A stretch of DNA of 64,000 nucleotides from Serendipita indica DSM 11827. Taxonomy: Eukaryota > Basidiomycota > Agaricomycetes > Sebacinales > Serendipitaceae. Below are positions 58,195 through 64,000 of the stretch, piece after piece. Numbering within the stretch: position 1 is the first letter of the stretch; each line of letters starts with the position of its first letter. Made by a program: the position numbers and the translations under genes. A model generated the notes under the pieces. It saw only the letters and a program-made list of their open reading frames with translations, was not told the DNA's origin and made no database searches. Where the stretch lies: contig CAJVGD010000002.1 of assembly GCA_910890315.1 (NCBI GenBank), positions 1,674,001 through 1,738,000 of the forward strand. The letters are read 5' to 3'.

Positions 58195-59982
58195 TTAGGC
58201 ATGAGACTTTGACGCGACGCTTCGAGCAGCAACCTCTGCGGACATGGTCATCCAGGCCTTGTCCACCAAGCCGAGCATCTTGTTCATGTCCGACGACCAG
58301 TCGTTCATCACCTCTTCTGCACTTCTCTTCTGTCTGAATGTGACTATCCCCGCTGGTCTGTCGATACGCGCCCAGACCATGCCTGATACGACAAGACGAC
58401 TGAGGACCTCCTCTGTTTCGTCTCTACTTAGCATGAGGAGGTCTGTCAGTCGTTGAAGAGAGATTTTGGAGTAGTACTCTGCAATGACACGAATATTCTA
58501 AAGGACCAGTCAGTCACAAGCAGGGAAAGATAAATGAATGACTTACATGCTCCGTGACTCGCGTATGAAGATCTTTGAGGCGCTTCTCGCCGTTCGGACC
58601 ATTGAAGACGTCGCTGGCAGAGAGGATTGGACCAAAGAATTCTCGGATACCGGACCATCGCATGAGTTCTTTCGTGACGAATCGCTTGACGAGGTTGCTA
58701 ATCCTATTAGTGACATAACCGGAAACTGGCAAACCCACGAACTAGTACGCCTCTCTTCGAGGTTTGCTCAACGCTGGATCGACATAGAGTCGGTTGATCA
58801 TGTCAGACTGCTCGTTGTCGTAGGGCGCCAAAATCAAGTAGTAAACAATGTGCTCGAGTGCCTAGATTGAACCATCAGCAAGCGTATCCTCGGCCAATGA
58901 GGCAAACAAACACTTTGGGCGGCACCATCTTGGTCCTCTTGAATGGATGGCATCTCCCAGATTTTGTAGAAGCTCTTAGCAACTTCTAAATAGGCAGAGT
59001 GACGCAAAGAGTGCTCGATCATCAGCTCATGAAACTTGAGTTTGAGATCCTAGTGGCGACATGTGAGCCCCGGACGATATTAGGACGACTAGGTACCTTG
59101 TTCTCTGGCTTGTTAATAAAGCCTTCATTGACCTTGCGGCCTCCAACCTTCATCTTGACCCAGTCTGCCTCACCGTCAGCAAGACCACCTGCCGCAGCGG
59201 CTTGCTCGTCTTTGATTCGCGCGACCAACATCAATAGGCGCATCTGCTCGAGGAGAATTTCGATCTTCTCTCTGAGTTCCATGGAAGAGTATGTCTCCAC
59301 TTGCAACTCTTGCAGGAGGTCAGACGCCGTTTGGAGAGATTCTGCGGGCGTCGGCGAGCCTTCCACGGGCTTGTTCGCAAGGCCCTCGTGATAGAGTGCC
59401 AACGCGAGGGTGACTCTTGCTCTTGGTGTTTCAAGGAAGATCTACGCGACGATGAGCTACTTCAAGATGCACGAGCGCCAGCTTTGACCTTGCCCTCTGT
59501 TACAGTTCGCAGCGCTCCGACCCATTCCAACCACGTCTTGATACCCTCCTTCTCCTTGATGGCGGGTAGCCATTCCATCACCTGATCAACCATTGTCGTG
59601 ACGGACGTCTTGAATTGTCCATGCTTCTTTGAGAGGACCGTAAGACACTCGAGAACATATGCTTGATCCTTGCTGTCATATGCGAGGCTCAAGATTGCTT
59701 GCACAAGTAATGTAGTTGACGGAGCGTCCGACGCCTGTGCCCGTTCTTCATTAGCATCATGAACCCCTCCAGAGAGCACATACCCACATTACGGGTTTGT
59801 TTTTCAAGGGCCATTAACTGCTCTGCCGATGCTTTGTAGTTGCCAGAGGCCTGCAGAAATCGATAAGCCCTCACAGATTCTGGGATTAGAGTGGCAGCGA
59901 CCTTTGCCTGATCCCATGCCGCTGAAATGGCAGTCTTGGCCTCTTCTGAGTAGTCTTTTTGCTTTTTACCTGGGTCTGCCAT
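58195..59982 (-). CDS. RPN5: 26S proteasome lid subunit Rpn5 (PSMD12)
   Basis: Non-ATPase scaffold subunit of the proteasome lid. Starts MADPGKKQKDYSEEAKTAIS at 59982. TPR-like helical repeats follow: YLQASGNYKASAEQLMALEK-like, LVQAILSLAYDSKDQAYVLE, TVLSKKHGQFKTSVTTMVDQ, ELQVETYSSMELREKIEILL and EQMRLLMLVARIKDEQ. Next are KLKFHELMIEHSLRHSAYLE and VAKSFYKIWEMPSIQED, which match PSMD12 strongly. The PCI domain is at the C-terminus: FFGPILSASDVFNGPNGEKR, EHNIRVIAEYYSKISLQRLT and ETEEVLSRLVVSGMVWARID, ending VAARSVASKSHA. Around seven exons. It is 130 bp downstream of the beta1 proteasome gene on the same strand. Confidence 0.93.
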
Positions 59983-60112
59983 TGTGGACGCGTAAACCGA
60001 GCGCGTTTGTCGTGGCCAAGTTGGCTCGACGCGCGTTCACCACAACTTAGCAGTCCGCCGCGGACTTTCAACACCACTTGAATACAATGCCAGGATATGT
60101 ACTATCTCGGTA

Positions 60113-61086
60113 TTATTCAACTTCAATCGGGACCGCACCGTGGGCACTTTGCAGCACCTTGGGAGCTCCCGTCGCGGAGCCGAGAACCTCTTTGCCCTCC
60201 CAGAACCGTGGAAGTCTGTCACCTGGGATGAAAAGACGCTCTACTCCCGACTCTTGGATAACCGCCATCCGTATCACGCCTCCAGACGAGCCGTCGCGAG
60301 ACATGGCGAGTGCCAGAGCTGAGTTTCTATCAGACATGCAGTGAGACGTAGACAAATGAACTCACTGTTCTTTACAAATTCGATCGTCTCTTCTCGTCCC
60401 CATCCTTCTCGGTATGTCGCATCGCAATACCCATAAACATACGTAGATCCCGATCCTGTCGAAATTTTCAGGTTTATCTAGTAGAGGATGATTATAAATT
60501 TACCTCCAATGGCCCAGGGCTGGCGGAAGAGTCCACCTCCGAGAGGAATATTATAGACACTCGGCCCTTCTTCCTTGTCCCAACCTGCGACGATAATTCC
60601 TGCGCTTAAAGCATCTTTGTTCTCGTAGCAAAACTTCTCAAAGATTCGCGCCGCATTATGCACAGTTGGCACCTCCCCGTTTTGCTGGGTGAGGACTTGA
60701 AGGTAATAGTGGACGAGGTCGGCGATAGCCTGCCGTGGAATAAGTCTACTGCTTGATAGAAGACAAAATCTGGTTTACCTGAGTGTCTGCTGCAGATCCA
60801 GAACGACAGCAATAGATGAGATCGTGGACACAAGTTAGCTTGTCCGTTACTCGATTGACCTACGACACTGGGTTAGAATGCGAAGCTCATCGAGCCAAAA
60901 CGCCCTCACGATGTAACTTCCGGATGTTGTCCTACTATCCGCGCCGATAACGACGCCTCCGTCAAACTGGACTGCCATAATCGACGTCTGTCGACTGCTT
61001 AGGGCTAAATTTCACGTATTATACAGACTAATTACCCCCAGATTTACTTCTCCGGCCTTTAGATGATGAATGTCAACGGTCTCCAT
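60113..61086 (-). CDS. PRE3: 20S proteasome catalytic subunit beta1 (Pre3/PSMB6, caspase-like)
   Basis: Starts [17 protein letters not shown] at 61086, a 17-residue propeptide. The catalytic Thr is the first codon of exon 2 ([19 protein letters not shown]), matching human and yeast beta1 (GT[TS]IMAV). Then [14 protein letters not shown]-like sequence with the active-site Lys, [40 protein letters not shown], then [40 protein letters not shown] and [17 protein letters not shown]. It ends GAVPIEVE. Autocatalytic cleavage before the Thr gives the mature enzyme, which cuts after acidic residues. Six or so exons. Fewer than 130 bp separate it from the end of TAF1 upstream. Confidence 0.95.
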
Positions 61087-61212
61087 GATGTACCAAAGAA
61101 GAGGGGGAGTTCAACGGTGGCGACGCGTAAGTGTACGCGCTCAAACTATACCACTCTCATGTAAATGCAACATGCATGAATTTTGAATCAAATACAGCCA
61201 ATTTAACCAAGT

Positions 61213-64000
61213 TTACTGCATGGAACTATCGCCATCACCATCATCTCCATATGCCTGAGATGCCGTATAGGCGGGATTACTAGCTAGAGGGGAAGAGGCA
61301 GCAGGAGCAAACGCAGGAAGGGGTGGAGGTGCCATTGGGCCTGGCGCAGGTGCTGGTCGTCGCAGGGGTTGCGGGAACGAGGGTCCAGCTTGAGACGGAC
61401 GAGGCGGCGGAAGAACTGGAGTCGGGGCCTGAGGGAAGTATGTACCAGAAAGACTAGGATCGATACCAGGCGTAAAATTGTGAACAACAGGCGTTGTTTG
61501 AGCCTTCTCCGCCTGATTGGCCTTGTTGAACTCCGCCCATTTGGGACACTTGCGATTGGTTTCTAGAGCGGGTCAGAAGAAATAGCAAACTAGAACCGAA
61601 ATATGCTCACTCATATGGCCAACATCGCCGCAATTACCACACTTGCGGGTTGTCTCAGACTTGACGTTTGGCGCAGCGACCAGCAGTTCGCCACCTTCCT
61701 TGGCAATCTTCTTGTTCTTGCGATCGATACGTCGTTCCTGGTTCCTCTTGAGTTTGGCAATCTGTGACTCGAGGCTTTAAAAGTGGTCAGGTCAATTCTC
61801 GCTCTGGGTGCGTCACATACTCTTTGGCACGCTTCTCGTCCGTCTTTTGATCACCAGTCGGCGCTAAAGCATCGGCAGAAAGATCCATAGACTTCATCTG
61901 CTCCTTCTTGCGGAGGTACGCGGCGATGACGACTTGATCCCGGACGACCTCTGGTTTTTGCAGAACACCGTTTTTCTGCAAGGTGTCAGAAAAGTATCTT
62001 AAGAGAAACCTAAGTGCGTACCTCGCGTCTGATGACAAGAATTCTATGACCCATCTTGTCACCAGGCTGCTGACTACCCGCACGAGGAAGTGAAGAGTGA
62101 CTTGGAGACGGAGATGCAGCCGAGTCGGCAGCAGGTGTACCTATGACGCTTCCATACCGAGCTCTGAGTGCCGGTCGCTCATCTTCTTCATCAGTGAGTT
62201 CGGGTGGGTCTTTACGGCTCAGCGATCTCATCTGCGCCTGCCAGATTCGCTCCTTCTCCTGGGCGTAAACTTTTTGCTGCTCTTGGACATTGTATCTGTG
62301 CCCAGACTTATTCATCTCTCCCTCTGACAATCCGTTAGTGATCTACTGCTGCTCTGAGGTGCATGACTTACTGCCAGGTTTCTTCTCTCCTTCGCGAACG
62401 AAGACATCTTTCATGGATACCTTCAGGTAGCTAAACGCTTCGCCGCGACCGGTCGGGTCTCCCTCGCCGTAGAGCTTGAGCATGGCCTTGTGCTGGGCAG
62501 CTTGGAGGACATTTTTGGTCGTCATCCATGGCGCAAGCTGTTGCGTAATGGTCAAAGGCGTTCCATCTTTTGCCTTTACAATGGTCGCCTGCTCGTCGTC
62601 TGCCTCGTTGGTGTCCGCACTATAACCGGCATCTAAGAGTTGCTGTTGGCCAACTTGCATACTCTCTGTGAGTACGACATCTTCTGGTTTGACCATTTTC
62701 ACAATTGTCGATTCATCAGGAATTGTCAAGTTGGGTTTGAGACGCCAAAAGCCCTGATGGGGTCCCTTGCGTTGGTATTCCATAAACTCTTGAAGGTGAG
62801 CCTGTAACATGTGAGTATGTTAATTAGTACGAGTGTAATGCAATTACCTTGAGCCTTTGTTTGAGCTGGGTTTCGTCCTGATCAGGGAAGTACTTGGGCA
62901 GTTGCATGATGCGTATGCGCTCCTCCTCTGAACGCCGAAGGAGACGGTAGCATATCTGTTGTAAACGGCTTTTCGCAGTTGTAGTGATCTTGCGCGAATG
63001 GGGACCGGGAATCTCAGTTACTGGGATTGTCTGGCCCAGTACAAAGAGATGCTTGATTTCTCGAATATAATACTTTGATTCGCCAGCTACAGTGCTCCTG
63101 CAATAGTTTCAGCGCCTACATTAATATCGCACAGCCAATATACTTACCGCACCACTAGAAAGTCGGTCGGTGAGGCCTTGTGTTCAAAGATTGGAGCGCG
63201 AATCATATTATTGTACAGAGCTGGAACAGTTTGACCTGGGGCCACGGATCCTAGCTTCAAGAATGGGGTGTCGTCTGAGGGCTGCAGCACGAACGGAGTA
63301 CCAAATTCTCGCTGCAATCGTCGTGAGCGAGGAATATAGTCACTTCTGAGCTTCATACCTTTGGTATGTGCTCATCCTTTTCGTCCTTTTTACGATAGTA
63401 ATTGACGAGCATGCTTCCCATGCCAAAGTTCGAAATTGTCGGTGGATGCTCCTCCTGGTGAACAAGTCAAAAACACTACGGGCATGACTCGCGAAGGAAA
63501 CGCACCGAGTACTCCCAAAGAACAAACTTGCTCGTGTCCTTTAGAGTAAGATCACCTGTTTTTCGCAAACCCTCTCCAAAGTCACCGCCCTTGCCAAGCT
63601 TTCGACCAGATTTGTCTTTCAACTTGGGGGCAGTCTTGACTTTTTGGAACTTGATCTCCTGGTTGATAGGGAAGTGAAGAGCCGGACGATGGAAGGAGCG
63701 GCACTCCTGCTTTGTGAGCCTGATCTTGTACTAGAAATATGTGTCAAAATCGAGATCATGGGGCGAAAATGCGAGTGCTTACAAAAGGAAGCTGCAGTTT
63801 CAGAGCAGGGTAAGCGTGCTCGACCTCCAAGGCACCAAAGGTCTGGCGAACAAGCTTTGTCTCTTTGGCTACCTCGTATGTGTGGTCATTGGAGAGGTTG
63901 AACTTGTCTTTGGCGATAGCTTGACCAGCTTCATTCCGGAAGCGCTTTCTCATGCGGGGCTCCGGTCGTTGAACCTCGTCTTCGTATGCATCCTCGAGGT
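61213..64000 (-). CDS. TAF1: Transcription initiation factor TFIID subunit 1 (TAF1), C-terminal part; 5' end outside window
   Basis: TAF1 is the largest TFIID subunit. The visible part reads leftward from the right edge, with the DUF3591 core: LRSDYIPRSRRLQREFGTPF, PALYNNMIRAPIFEHKASPT, TDFLVVRSTVAGESKYYIRE, RLLRRSEEERIRIMQLPKYF and GFWRLKPNLTIPDE. Then QLAPWMTTKNVLQAAQHKAM and an RKDPPELTDEEDERP linker. The zinc knuckle near 61640 reads TRKCGNCGDVGHM then NRKCPKWAEFNKA, as in animal TAF1. The C-terminal tail is Pro/Ala rich and ends GDGDSSMQ. There is no bromodomain, as expected for a fungal TAF1. The N-terminal TAND part should lie to the right. Confidence 0.92.

Noticed and set aside
1-64000. 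Transposons, virus-like elements, CRISPR arrays, rRNA operons and biosynthetic gene clusters.
   Set aside because: I looked for transposase, reverse transcriptase, integrase and capsid-type motifs, long terminal or inverted repeats, regular spacers and clustered synthases, and saw none.

Overview
This is nuclear DNA from a filamentous basidiomycete. The genes are dense and rich in introns of mostly 45-60 nt with GT...AG ends and CTAAC/CTGAC-like branch sites, and both strands are used. A DUF6535 protein sits at the left edge. That family is expanded in Agaricomycetes, and a Rhizoctonia/Ceratobasidium-type fungus would fit, but the genus is inference. I see no transposon, virus-like element, rRNA, tRNA or CRISPR array.

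Layout. 1-8 kb: DUF6535 protein (cut by the edge), an allantoate/nicotinate-type MFS permease, spliceosomal SF3A2, S-formylglutathione hydrolase and mitoribosomal mS23. 8-24 kb: RRP5 (pre-rRNA processing), a Tea1/Kel-type kelch polarity protein, an unrecognised gene, and the exocyst subunit Sec8. 24-34 kb: a Gln/His-rich nuclear-type protein, a Tgl2-like lipase, a tiny three-exon gene and a Rad5/HLTF/Uls1-type SNF2-RING translocase. 34-43 kb: five paralogous small RNase III-like plus dsRBD genes (called A-E here), all on the minus strand, interrupted by the inner nuclear membrane gene ima1. A small secreted cysteine-containing protein follows. 44-54 kb: a polytopic membrane protein, UBE2O-type E2, an FHA checkpoint kinase (Cds1/Rad53 type) and the replication initiator Sld2. 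54-64 kb: a Ser/Pro-rich protein, a small unrecognised protein, proteasome subunits Rpn5 and beta1 (Pre3), and TAF1 (5' end beyond the right edge).

Most of the window is housekeeping: splicing, ribosome assembly, polarity and exocytosis, ubiquitin-proteasome, replication checkpoint and transcription initiation. Several divergent gene pairs look functionally paired: mS23 with RRP5, and the checkpoint kinase with Sld2. Rpn5 and beta1 are close head-to-tail neighbours.

The most unusual part is the RNase III-like array. Every copy keeps the family architecture (HKS-type N-terminal motif, NERLEFLGD-like motif, FEAYVGA-like motif, Ser-rich linker, dsRBD) but has lost several metal-binding acidic residues; three copies have Gln in place of the last catalytic Glu. 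This looks like a family of non-cutting double-stranded-RNA binders. Exon models were spliced by eye, so exact boundaries inside multi-exon genes are approximate unless stated.
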